From Brachycybe producta (Eukaryota; Arthropoda; Diplopoda; Playtdesmida; Andrognathidae), in contig JAUPFP010000140.1 of the NCBI GenBank assembly GCA_036925085.1, positions 62,001 through 126,000 of the forward strand: a stretch of 64,000 nt of DNA. The letters run 5' to 3'. Positions 48,740 through 59,010 of the stretch are shown in pieces (within the stretch, counting starts at the first letter, position 1; every line of letters starts with the position of its first letter). The notes under the pieces were generated by a model, which saw only the letters and a list, made by a program, of their open reading frames with translations, was not told the DNA's origin and did no database searches. A program made the translations under genes and the position numbers.

Positions 48740-49060
48740 ACTCTTGTTTATTCCGTCTTTCAGGTTTAAACTGTGAAATGAACAGAAACTTGAAAGTGTT
48801 TTAGAAACTAGAAGGGTGAAAACTGCCACTCGCTCGAAACCTGCGACTCGCTCGAAACCAGCAACTCGCTCGAAACCTGCAACTCGCTCGAAACCTGCAA
48901 CTCGCTCGAAACCTGCAACTCGCTCGAAAACTTACTGAAACTCCTTCAAACTTCCTAAGTTGGAACTTGCTACAACATAAAAATACTAATTACTCGTTCT
49001 AGTTTTTAAAGCACTTTCAATTCTCCTATTCAAAAAAAGTGCAGCCCACCCGTTTCCATA
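48740..49060. mobile_element. F1 element carrying an 18-bp minisatellite
   Basis: Outer segment cgaactcttgtttattccgt then ctttcagg, left arm gttttagaaactagaagggt, then the array at 48823-48930 where the F1 centre should be, then a right arm ctcgttctagtttttaaagc. It lies 64 bp before the donor of exon A. Confidence 0.7.
48823..48930 (+). repeat. 18-bp minisatellite, 6 units
   Basis: The unit is CTGCAACTCGCTCGAAAC. Six units in a row differ by single bases (ctgcc, ctgcg and cagca at the first three starts). All units have the same length, so it is recent. Confidence 0.9.
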
Positions 49061-49123
49061 TAGAATACAGTCATGTAAAGATAGTTCAAATTGAAATCGT
49101 AAATGTGGAATTGTTCAAATTAC

Positions 49124-49261
49124 CTTGATTCTTGACTTCTTTGAATTCTTCGTTATAATCGTTTAATGTTTCCCTCAGTTGTTTATTTTCGATTTCTAAA
49201 TCTTGAATTCTCAACATTTTCTGTTGCATCATTTCACTGTATTCCAAAACTGGCATCGGAT
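49124..49261 (-). CDS. CUX1: CUX1/CASP exon A (most 5' exon visible)
   Basis: Internal exon of 138 nt, read on the minus strand. It encodes a coiled-coil segment starting [D]PMPVLEYSEMMQQKM and ending NDYNEEFKEVKNQ. Vertebrate CUX1/CASP has DPVPALDLGQQ, then an IETENQKLRETLEEYNKEF block and EVKNQ at the same place. In between, this exon has LRIQDLEIENKQLRET, so LEIENKQLRET aligns with the human block. The acceptor is cttcttcag before ATCCGATG and the donor is CAAG followed by gtaattt. It starts with the last two bases of a codon (G from the previous exon gives Asp) and ends on one base (G) completed by the next exon. In the family this region forms a parallel coiled coil, in full-length p200 CUX1 (a nuclear CCAAT-binding repressor) and in CASP (a Golgi membrane tether). 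Which product the exon serves here cannot be told, since both share it in vertebrates. The symbol is by homology only. Confidence 0.92.
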
Positions 49262-49599
49262 CTGAAGAAGAAAAAAACGAGAAAAATTATTTAATTACAT
49301 ATTTTTTTGTTTAATTTTCAAATATGTAATTTTTAGATATTTCTAAGAATTAATACATTTCGTAATGATAAACATAAAAAAAATTACAGAAACTGCATTT
49401 TTTGTTGTTAATCATACTTCATAATTATCTTTTAAAAGAGATCATTAGAGAAAAATCGAAACAAGTTTCAGTCACGATCAAAATTATAAACATATCCTAA
49501 CACAACTTTAATAAATGATAATTAAGTTTTTTTGTTTTAAATGAATACAAAAAAAAATCTGTCCATCAACTCAATATGTTAATTAAGGTAGGGTCGTAA

Positions 49600-49930
49600 T
49601 TCTTAAAGGTGGTTTTCAAAGTGTAAAACGCCTCTCGAACCCTGATTACTTTCTGTCTTTCAGAAGAATAAAACGAAGAGAAACTAGAAAGAACCTAAAA
49701 GAGTAGAAAAGTATTTTCAGGGTTTGATATCTTTTAAAATAAACTTTTTATGTTAGTTTGAGAATGACCCAAATTTAAGCAGACGATCAATTTTTTTTTG
49801 TCTATAAAAAAGTTTGAAAGTTATCAACATGAAAACGGGGGAGCTTACTCTTCTAGTTTCTAAAACACTTCCTAGTTTCTCTTCATTTTGCTCTTCTGTA
49901 AAACAATACTGATCGGAGACCACCTTAAAG
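49600..49930 (+). mobile_element. F1 element, full length
   Basis: Runs from aaaggtggttttcaaagtgt then aaaacgcctctcgaac to gagaccaccttaaag, so both outer ends are visible. The left arm is decayed (cctaaaagagtagaaaag), the centre is acccaaatttaagcagacga (plus), and the right arm cttctagtttctaaaacact is good. It lies about 340 bp upstream of exon A. Confidence 0.75.
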
Positions 49931-50999
49931 ACTGCAAAACTCGTGAATTTTAGGTAGGCAGTTAGTTCCATGTAAAAAGTTGATGAGTTTAGCTCTTAAG
50001 TTTGGCTAAACAGTCACTAAAATGTTGTGCTAAGTTTCCAACTTGAATTTGGACTAAAATGTACAAGTTGAGACTACTATAAGTGCCATTTAGGAATGTG
50101 TTCACTGCAGTCCAGGTCTTCAGGAACTTTAGGTATGAAAAAAGCACAAAATAACACTGTTTGTGGCATTGGGGTATTGGTGGCAGTGGCAATGCTGTGG
50201 CACCACTAACACAAGCTACCACAATGTAGCCACCCAACAACAATTATTATCAAAAAATATGGAACAAAACCCCCCCCCCCCCCAAAAAAAAACTCATTAT
50301 GAGAAGAAGAAAAAAGGGAAATGATTGCCATGTTTTTAAAAAGTCCTTTTGAAGAACACTAGGACTCTTTTTCTCTCTTTTAAGTTACTTTTTACTGGTG
50401 GTGGTTGTGTTGTTATTTGGCATTCAAATTGTATATGCCCCCTGGTGAGAAATAAATCAATTTCACAATACTAATTAAGATAGCCTAATAATAATAACAA
50501 TTCTCTTTCATTGTTTAACAATACCCAAAAGAATGATTAGAAAACAGAAGATTCACTAAATAGAAAATATACAACACAACAAGCAAGCAGTCAGCCTATA
50601 TATAATATGATAGGAAGAAAATCATTTCCAAGATGGCCGCCGCCTCTTTCTCTTTCAACCTTTTTCTTTTCATTTCTTTAGTCGGCTTATTAACGGGTCA
50701 CTTGTGTGATTGATATTTATTAGAAATTTATAATATAAAAAAAAAATTCAAGGCCCCCCTTTTCTCTGTAATTTCCTCGAGTTCTGGCCTTTATGGCACG
50801 CAAAACAAAACAAAAAAAAAAGAGAGAACTGGTTTTTTATTGTGCAAACCCACCCATAGAGGGGGCTCCCACCACACATAAGATGGGCAAATTATATTAA
50901 AAGAAAAAAAGGGACACAAAAAATATGCATTATGTTTATGGCAATTAAAGCAAGAAAAGATAGAAATAAGATGGCGGCTGCCTGTAAATATAGGCATAT

Positions 51000-51105
<106 letters not shown>

Positions 51106-51113
51106 ACAAATTA

Positions 51114-51126
51114 ACAGCAGGGGGCG
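51114..51126 (+). promoter_or_regulatory. CTCF-like motif, one mismatch
   Basis: ACAGCAGGGGGCG matches the CTCF core at all but the first base. It sits beside the compound microsatellite. Possibly chance. Confidence 0.25.
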
Positions 51127-52354
51127 TCCTCGTCAAAGGCGCCATTGTGATAACCACCTCCTTCTCCCTCCCCCCTTAAAAATAATTCCACAAAAGTTAA
51201 TAGGAAAAAAAAAACCCTTGAAACATAAAACATAAATAATAACCACCCAAATAATGACATTCATAAGCAATATGAATGGTATATACATAATTTTTTTTTC
51301 CCTTTCTAGTTTTTTTGTTGTTGCTTAAGATAAGATTGAAATAGGGTTAATAATAACAACAATGGTAAAAAGTGAAATTTAGGAACCATTTCATAAAAAC
51401 CATTTTCATTCAGAAACTCACAGATTAACTGCAATAAACAAAGGAATAAGATCACAAACACTAAAAAGTAGAAGATGCTTCTGAAAAAAACACACACCTA
51501 ACAATCAAATTCAAGGTCTTAGCTCTTCAAACTTGAACCCTCTCAGCTAGGTTCCACAACACAGATGAAGAAAAATTACTTCATTGAGTATTTTTTTGCA
51601 AAAATATTGTAAAAACTAATCAAAAAAATTCAAAATGTTCGAAAAAAAAGTTCAATTAGCGAATTTTCTTCCTGAATTTTGGAAGTGTTTTTCTTTTCCT
51701 ACCAGGAGGAGACACAACACACACTTTAGAGTTTAAAGTCAATTTAATTAAATATATAGAATGGGACAAACTGAGGAGTTAGTGTCGGTCACACGATGAT
51801 TAACATTAATTTAATAGTCGAATAAAATACAAAATTACTATACGGCCCAAGTCTGAGCACAATGTCACCAATTTAAACAATTTTAAAAGAATATCTCGTG
51901 TCCTCGTCTACAATTTTGAAGTCAAAAATAATTCAAGATGCACCATTTTGCTTTTTTTTTCTAAAAAGAATATAAACTTTGTTAAATGGAAAGATTGTTC
52001 CCTCTGTGACAGGTTCTAACAGGACGGTTATTTTTACTTTTATTAACCGACCATCATATTGAAAAAATGGCCCACAAAAGTCAAAATTTCGATACATCTT
52101 TAACAGATTGCAGTTTTAAAACATTCCAACCAATGGTTTTAACATAAGCTATAATAATATTTTTTTTCTTTCAGATTCATATTCCGCCATGGTTCCTCTA
52201 ATGACCCGACAGGGAACTTCGAGAAGGTAATGATTAAAAAGGACCAACGGTGGCAAAACGTATTACGGGGCGAAAAGTGAAATTCGAAGACACTCTTAAA
52301 AGACAACTGTGTGCCAAGAATGTTTTCTTTGATCAAGAACAAAAGGTACAGACG

Positions 52355-52605
52355 ATCGAAGGCGACACAAGAGACATTTGGAACACTTTTCGACTTTCAA
52401 AGTGGTTCAAAAGGTGTTTCAAATACATCTTAGTATCGAAAGAATCCATCTTATCCATGAAGTACCCCCCCCCCCTTTGCAGGGCGTAGAGAAGGTGTGT
52501 CTTCAAAGTCACTCGTGTCGCCTTGAAAACACAAGACCTTCCGACTTCATTTTGCAGTCAAAAAGTGTTTCAAAAGTTGCCCGTGTGCCAAAGGCCTAAT
52601 ACTTC
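52355..52605. repeat. Imperfect palindromic repeat, unknown family
   Basis: gaaggcgacacaagagacat (about 52358) is roughly inverted by gtcactcgtgtcgccttgaa (about 52507). The segment cgacttcattttgcagtcaa then aaagtg recurs inverted at about 34846-34872. Confidence 0.45.
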
Positions 52606-53104
52606 GTGTATCTGAATGCATTTATAACAATAATCTAATTGAGTAATTGGAAATTGGTTTTGTTTCTGGTTGATTCCCTTTTTTTTTCTTTTTCTCTCTC
52701 TTAAGAGTTTATCAACAAATATGTTTCCCAATTTTCCATGTTGCTGTCATGTCATCCTCATATCATTATCACAAGAAAAGAGACATGGAAAACAGGAAGG
52801 AGGAAAAAAAAAGCCATTTTGTATATAGAAAGAGAGAGAGAGAGAGATTGTGGGAAGGAAGAAATCTTGTTCAAAAGTCACACTCTGATGAAGAAGTTGA
52901 TGGTTTAATAAATGTGATTTAAAGGTCTTATTAAGACTTCCAATACACTTACCCCCACCCCACATAATACACCTGTGCCATATTCCCCACGTCACCCACT
53001 ACCCCCTCCACTCTTGTTCGATTTTTCAGTCATTTTTTACTAATAATACAGGAATAATAATAGTAATAATAAAATCCTCTTCGTTTCTGATTCTATGTGA
53101 TTAT

Positions 53105-53393
53105 TAGGGTTCGGATTTTTATGCAATATCAAGCAAAATGTTTCTCAATCTGTGGCTCAAGAGCCCAATTGTGAAGTAACAATCCCCATTTAGATCAACC
53201 AACAATTACCTTTTTTTTCTCTCAAAACAAATATAAGGGTTAGAGGTTAGAACCCTCTATAGCCTTTTTTTGGTTAGAAAAAAGCATCATTGTTGGTTGC
53301 TCTCTAATGATGATCGATTACTTCACAACTGGCACTTGAGCCACAAATTGAGAAACATTTTGCATTATATTGCATTAAAAAATCCGAGCCCTT
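53105..53393 (+). mobile_element. F2 element (hAT-like, non-autonomous)
   Basis: Ends are tagggttcggatttttatgc and aaaaatccgagccctta. The inner arms gtttctcaatctgtggctca and tgagccacaaattgagaaac are a clear inverted repeat. The flanks gtgattat (left) and gtgattgc (right) could be a decayed 8-bp target duplication. Confidence 0.7.
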
Positions 53394-54237
53394 AGTGATT
53401 GCATATACTGTATATAACAGTAATAGAAAAAAGATACGGACCAATGGCTTTATTATATTTTTCTATAAGAAACTAGAAGAGGTTTTTTTGTGTGTGTGTG
53501 TGTGTGTGTCTTGTCACTTATTCCCCTTTTTTCTCTCTCTCTCTCTTTCTGTTTGAAAATATATGAAAACACATGAAGAAAAGAGGTCCCTTATGAAATC
53601 AAAAGGAAGTAGAAAATACAAATGTTTGAAATTGAGTCATTTTCCATCTCTGATTCACTGCACACACAACACACACATTTGAGATTGTTCACTTTTTTCT
53701 TCTTTTTTTTGGTTCCCATCACATTTCAAAATACACAATAGGATTCTTTTTTTTTGATTTTATATATATTAATCTTAAGTAATATATTATGTCAGATTTT
53801 GACATTATTTGTATTCTCAAAATTCAAAAGAAAAAGATTCGCAACAATTATTTTCGACTTTTTTTGAGGGGAATTTTCTGAAATAAATAAAACCACATTA
53901 AATGTGAGAAAAGGGAATTTAAACAAGAAAACAAATCACAACAAAAACCAAACAAAAGGTTTAAAAAGGAAGGTTTTTTATGTAAATTTTAGATTTTTCG
54001 ATCTTCTTCTTATGTACCTTATTTAGCTATAAACACACCACCCACTCCACTCCACTCCATTCAATTACTTTTGTATCTTTTTCACTTCAATCAGGTAAAA
54101 ACACACCTTTAATGATAATGGTAGAGAAAACAAATGCATTTACAGAAAATAATAATAAAAAGGGCCCCCCAATTCAAACATTTGGCACATTTGTTCATTC
54201 GAAACTATAATAAAAAACATATACAGGGTGATGGACA

Positions 54238-54378
54238 CAACCCAAGTAGCCCAACATGTTGGCCTAATGTATGAATTTATGTTCGCCAAAACATTGGCTG
54301 TTGGCGACAATCTTCTGGCCCATTTAATGTTGGCCCAATGTTGGAAAAATATATAAGGCCCACTTAATGTTGGCCCAA
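54238..54378 (+). repeat. TTGGCCCAA-rich repeat
   Basis: aacccaagtagcccaacatg then ttggcctaatgtatgaattt, with repeated atgttggcccaa. It is inverted relative to the longer copy at 58500-58815. An acagggtg end-like motif lies just before it (54223). Confidence 0.6.
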
Positions 54379-54409
54379 AACCATGACATCATTCATTGAT
54401 GACAGGTTC

Positions 54410-54624
54410 AGCTCCAGAATTTAGTGTATCCAATCTGAACGCTCAGGAAGAGGAGAAAAAGTCGCTTCAAAAGCGACCACCACAACTGGTAAATTGTTTC
54501 TATTAAGGCATTGCTAAGCCCAACGCAAACGTAAAAAATGAACATACCACAGTTGTACCAGTAATGGTTGCTATCGTGGCTTTTTCTCCTCTTCTGAGCA
54601 TTCAAATGGAATACGTTTTAGCTG
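54410..54624. mobile_element. Fold-back element, about 215 bp
   Basis: The left part cagctccagaatttagtgta, tccaatctgaacgctcagga and agaggagaaaaag is mirrored by ctttttctcctcttctgagc, attcaaatggaata and cgttttagctg on the right. This explains the two opposing open frames over it, which are therefore not genes. Confidence 0.7.
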
Positions 54625-54957
54625 ATAAAAGCGCCAACCACATCACTTTGCTGAAACAACGTTTAATTATTATAAAGGCTTCTTCTAAATGCTTTTTTAA
54701 AAAAATTTTCAAAGAATTTATGAAAACAAAAATACAGAAAATACTAAATTTGATGTGTTGTCGTCACACATTGGTGACGACCACTGTGCTTCTAAGAAAC
54801 ATCCTGTATAAATACAGAGAAGAAGGAAAAAAACTTCTCCCATTTAATAGTTGGGTGTTTCTTCGTCTCCTTTTCAATTGATGAATGGACATAAATGGAC
54901 AGATGTCTATGTCTATACACACATATTATCATCGTGTCTATGTTGGAGGTTTACGAT

Positions 54958-54959
<2 letters not shown>

Positions 54960-54998
<39 letters not shown>
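54960..54998. repeat. (AG)n microsatellite
   Basis: About 19 AG units. Confidence 0.95.
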
Positions 54999-54999
<1 letters not shown>

Positions 55000-55443
55000 A
55001 TACAATATATAGAAAAAGAGAGACCCATCATTTATTGACTGTTGTATGGTCATGTTGAAGTATATATAGATATATAGAGAGAGGAGAATAGAGGTTGTTG
55101 TGTTTTGTCCATCAGTTGATCCTTGATGGATACTTTTATGTAACATAAAGAACGGTATTCAACTGGAGAAAATGGGGAAAATATAAGAGAGAGAGTGAAC
55201 TCATATACAAGACCCATTACAACATTATAGACAAGAAAAGAGTAAAAAAAAAAGTGGACCAAGTGATCCACAAAGAAAAAAAAAAAACCACACCAACACA
55301 CAAAATGTAACAACAACAACAACCAAACCAAACCCAAAAGTCTCAAATTGATTTGTCCACAAACAAAATAACATAAAATGCAAACAACACCAAATAAAAG
55401 AGGTGGGGTTTTTTGGGGGGGGGGGGGGGGGTTGTTCTATTTT

Positions 55444-56046
55444 CAGTGGTTCTCAAACTTTGTTTTTTGTTTTGCTCATGGCACACTGGAGAAATCGCGG
55501 GCACGCTTAGTGAACTTCGCGGTACACTAAGTGTTGCACAACAGCACGCCGTTTGAAAACTAGTTTAATGCATTCATGTAACAATATCAAAGATTTGTTT
55601 ATTTTTTTTAAATGAAGTTAAAATTTATTTTAAAATATCAAAATAGAGATTGGACAAGATTTTATGCGGATGACAGAAGGCTCTTCTGTCAGGAAGGGCT
55701 GTGCTGGAGGGTAACACATTGCAATCGTTATTCGGTTTATAATTTTTAGATTTTGACAGTGCATTTTACATCCTTTTGTGCCTCTGCCACAGGCCTTCTT
55801 GTCTACTTGTAGAGTCAATTTTCTAATTCAAATTTCGCTGTGCAGACACACACACCTAGCAAAACTCATGGCACACCAGAGCTGTAACTTGCTCATTTCG
55901 GCACCTCTTAGTATTATCATTTTAGCTATTTTTGCAACACCTGAGCTTTGCACCCGAAGCTGGTGTCTTACTCGTCGCCTTACCCTTGTTAAGTAAGGGC
56001 TCTGTCGCAGACTAGTGTGCCGTGGCCCACCCTTTGAGAACCACTG
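55444..56046. mobile_element. hAT-type non-autonomous element, 603 bp
   Basis: The left end is cagtggttctcaaactttg and the right end ccctttgagaaccactg, an inverted repeat of the kind known from hAT (Charlie-like) elements. Sub-terminal gcacactgg and gtgtgccgtggcccacc also pair in part. The flanks ttctattt and ttgtattc agree at 6 of 8 bases, fitting an old 8-bp target duplication. An F6 repeat occupies 55655-55845. No transposase frame. Confidence 0.75.
55655..55845 (+). repeat. F6 repeat, longest copy, inside the hAT element
   Basis: Contains aacacattgcaatcgttatt and catccttttgtgcctctgcc, then acaggccttcttg. The motif is shared with 15.83, 28.50 and 37.75 kb. It may be the conserved part of a SINE, but no pol III boxes are visible. 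Confidence 0.55.
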
Positions 56047-57289
56047 TTGTATTCGAACACCTTAGTTTCACTATTAACTCTGTATCCAAATTGATTTCCA
56101 AAGTAAACATTTCCGTTTTTATTACACTTGTATGTTTTTGTGACACTGAGGGACGACGACGACACCGCCACTCTAAACCACGACCACCAATAAAGGCCTC
56201 CTCCGACCACACCTTAGCAGCAGCACACCTATATTATAGGACCACTTTAATACACCCCTATCCGTCGTATTGGTGTTAATCTTTGAAAAATAAAAAAGGT
56301 TGTGGTGGTTAAAGGGAATCAACAACCACATTCCAGAACAAACCACCCTTCAGAAGTAGGAAAAAAACACAATAGATCATATATCACTAATAAATTTTTC
56401 ATTATTTGAATAAAGCTTGCCAAGGTAATAATAATGAGCCGACATTTTTTATGTTCCTCCTACCTACCCCCCTCAAAATCAACCCCCCAAACTTTGAAAT
56501 AAAGGAGGACACCTCATAAGAGACAATTGAAAAAATTTCAGAGGGGAGATAAGATTGATAATGAACGATTTGAGTATCGATCTTTCATCTTTTAAAGATA
56601 ATCCTCTCAATTATGATAGAAAATATAAAAGAATGAAAATGGAAATGAAAAAAAATGCCATTCAATCAAAATAAGAATTATTATTATTATCATTATTAGT
56701 ATGGCACCTGTCTATCTATCACAATAATCCCAATTGTGCCAAAATAATTCAATTGTAACAAAATCATCATCATCAATCCCATGGTAATAAAAAGACGGTT
56801 CCTGGTTTAGAAAACCAAATAAATCCCAACGGATAATAAAAACCGAAAATTTCTATGTCTTACCTTAATACATATGCATGTTGTGTATTATTACTTAAGG
56901 GAGAAGAGGGGGGACCCCCCCCCCCCTCCTTCAACCCTCAAAACCCACTAAAACTCCCCCACCCCAATTTAAACCCCAACAACTCGATGTAAAGTTAAAC
57001 CGTTGTTCAGCAATTAAAGTTTAAGCTCAATTATTAATGATAATCACACACACCTTATAATGATAGAACATAAAGCACATCTCTAAGTGATTTCATATAC
57101 CAACAGTTCCATATTTGATTGTTGTAATTTTTATCTAAAAACACAGGTGACACCTAGGTTCAAATTCAACAAGAAGAAAAAAACACTTGAACCCTCTAAA
57201 CAGGGTTCCCTCAACTAATAAGAAACAAAAAAATGATAATATGTAATAAAATATACTCAAATGCATTAAAAAAAATATTTGTCATAAAG

Positions 57290-57535
57290 AACCTTGAAAG
57301 TGTTTTTTTAGAAACTAGAAGGGTCAGTTACTTGAGGGATTGATGATATTTCAAAAATCATGACAAAAATTAAAATTGGATTATTTTCAAACTGAATGAT
57401 TGAGCAAATCCCTTTCTAGTTTCTAAAAAAGATATTCAAATTTCTCTTCATTTTACACCTGAAAAGACAAGAATAATCAGGAGTTCGAGAAGCCTCGTTT
57501 ACACTTTTTTATTTAATGTCTATAAGATATTAACA
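57290..57535 (-). mobile_element. F1 element
   Basis: Left arm ttttttagaaactagaaggg; centre aaaattggattattttcaaa (minus); right arm ccctttctagtttctaaaaa, then caggagttcgagaagcctcg and tttacact. Confidence 0.7.
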
Positions 57536-57539
57536 TGAA

Positions 57540-57640
57540 GATAATAACAGTTAAAATGATTAAGCTGTACCCGCCGCGTTCTAGTTTCTAACAACACATT
57601 CTTATTGCTTTTTGCTCGTCTGAAAGACTTAATAATAATC
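57540..57640. mobile_element. F1 element, right half
   Basis: aaaatgattaagctgtaccc, then gttctagtttctaac and tttgctcgtctgaaagac. Confidence 0.55.
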
Positions 57641-58499
57641 ATAGTTCAGAAAACAAAAAAAAAATAATAATAATAATAATGTCCATTTATATTTGCATAC
57701 ACAAATGGGTAATTGTTCAATGCCATCTTTTGTTTTCTTTTCATTATTTTGTTGTCTTATTTTTTTCTTTTTTTCATCATCGTGAATAATATCGAAAAAT
57801 GGCTAAAAATTCCTCCGAAACACAATTCAAAATTGCATCAAAGATTGCATACAATAAATAGATGACACCACCACCCACCCACCCACCCATTCAAAAAAAT
57901 GTATATATGCAAAATTATATATATAATGTATGCATATATCCATTATAAAGATGGGCCCAAAAAATAAGTTTTATTATTGTCATTGATGTCTGAGACAGAT
58001 TAGGTCGAAAGTAGATGGAAAAATATCAAAAATGAAGCCACCCGTATTGACACCAACAACGAAAAAGAAGAAGAAAAACTTGAAAGAAAAATCTCCATTT
58101 TATATAAAGCCAATAAATGACCAGAAAGATTTCTGTCTCTTTTTCTCTCTCTCTCTCTCTCTCTGGTGGTGCTTTTCATACAAAAATGTCTTATGTGTAT
58201 TTGCATCCGTTAAAATAAGATGAAAAATCGGGAGCCCATATCAAGAGTATGCGCTCGAGTAATCACGATTAACATTACAAAGTGATATGTGTGTTATGCC
58301 ATTTTAGCATAGAACACATTGGAGATCCATTCGAGACGAGGCCTGGCCAACCGAAATCGTTCAGCAGGGCCACCTTGGCCAACTACTATTTTACGTGGGG
58401 GGGGGGCAACACATCAAAATACAAAGTCAAATGCCATCAATATTTATTTTATTCAGTCATTTTATTACATATATATATCTTACAATATTTCATTGAAAT

Positions 58500-58815
58500 A
58501 TTTGCTTTTCTTTGCAAAGAAACAGTCCCAGACAGCACGCCAACAAGGAACCAACGTAATGCCAACCGTTGGCGTTTATAGAATGATGGTGTGTGGCCTA
58601 TAATGATCCGGCCAACATTGTGTTTGGGCGCCATTGGTCCCTCTATTGGCTGTACTGATGGCCCATTAAGTGGGCTATATGTATTTTTTTTTTTGCAACA
58701 CTGGGCCAACATTAAATCACCCAAGTGCTAGGCCAAAGATTGTTGCCAACTACCAACGCTTTGCCAAAATTGCCAACATAAATTCGTACATTGAGCCAAC
58801 ATGTTGTGTGCTACT
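58500..58815 (-). repeat. TTGGCCCAA-rich repeat, long copy
   Basis: Its reverse complement reads caacatgttggctcaatgta, then cgaatttatgttggca and repeated ttggc/gccaa units spaced about 10-20 bp, closely matching 54238-54378 in opposite orientation. The open frames through it are by-products. Confidence 0.6.
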
Positions 58816-58819
58816 TGAG

Positions 58820-59010
58820 GAAAGTCTTCAACTTGCACTGTTAATTCGTTCAGGAATGTTTTCCCCGCATAAATTGAATGCCATTAAGTAGGCCTACTAT
58901 GTTTCAAAGATGTTTCATTCTGTTAACGAAGCTCAAGATTTAACTTTTATTAAATTTCATTTTTGAAAGGAAAAGTTTCACAAACGTGTTTGTGGATCCG
59001 AATTATGTGA
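58820..59010 (+). mobile_element. Inner-type MITE relative
   Basis: gtcttcaacttgcactgtta then attcgttcaggaatgttttc, followed by aaattgaatgccattaagta. It is close to the copy at 61036 in its left half; the right half is diverged. Confidence 0.5.

Larger units (their letters stand above)
26793..49123 (-). other. 22.3-kb intron between exons A and B
   Basis: GT-AG intron of 22331 bp. Contents: a three-unit tandem array (27371-27800), F1 copies from 28.7 to 48.8 kb, a GGAT-type array (31845-32018), a possible mariner-like element (33408-34022), a DNA element (35261-35861), an F2 element (37383-37690), an inner-MITE copy (39628-39805), an hAT-like palindrome (42680-42931), the 176-bp fold-back (44924-45099) and an 18-bp minisatellite (48823-48930). 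Long stretches at 29-30 kb, 31-33 kb, 39.9-40.7 kb and 45.6-47 kb hold only simple repeats and anonymous AT-rich DNA. Confidence 0.88.

Noticed and set aside
52170-52230. Plus-strand segment with an acceptor-like ttctttcag and donor-like aaggtaatg enclosing about 50 bp open in two frames (one frame reads HGSSNDPTGNFEK).
   Set aside because: No protein family recognised, it lies inside an intron of the minus-strand gene and next to a palindromic repeat, and no partner exon was found.
58282-58724. Overlapping frames of 91-99 codons on both strands.
   Set aside because: By-products of the TTGGCCCAA-rich repeat. The copy at 54.2 kb does not keep them.
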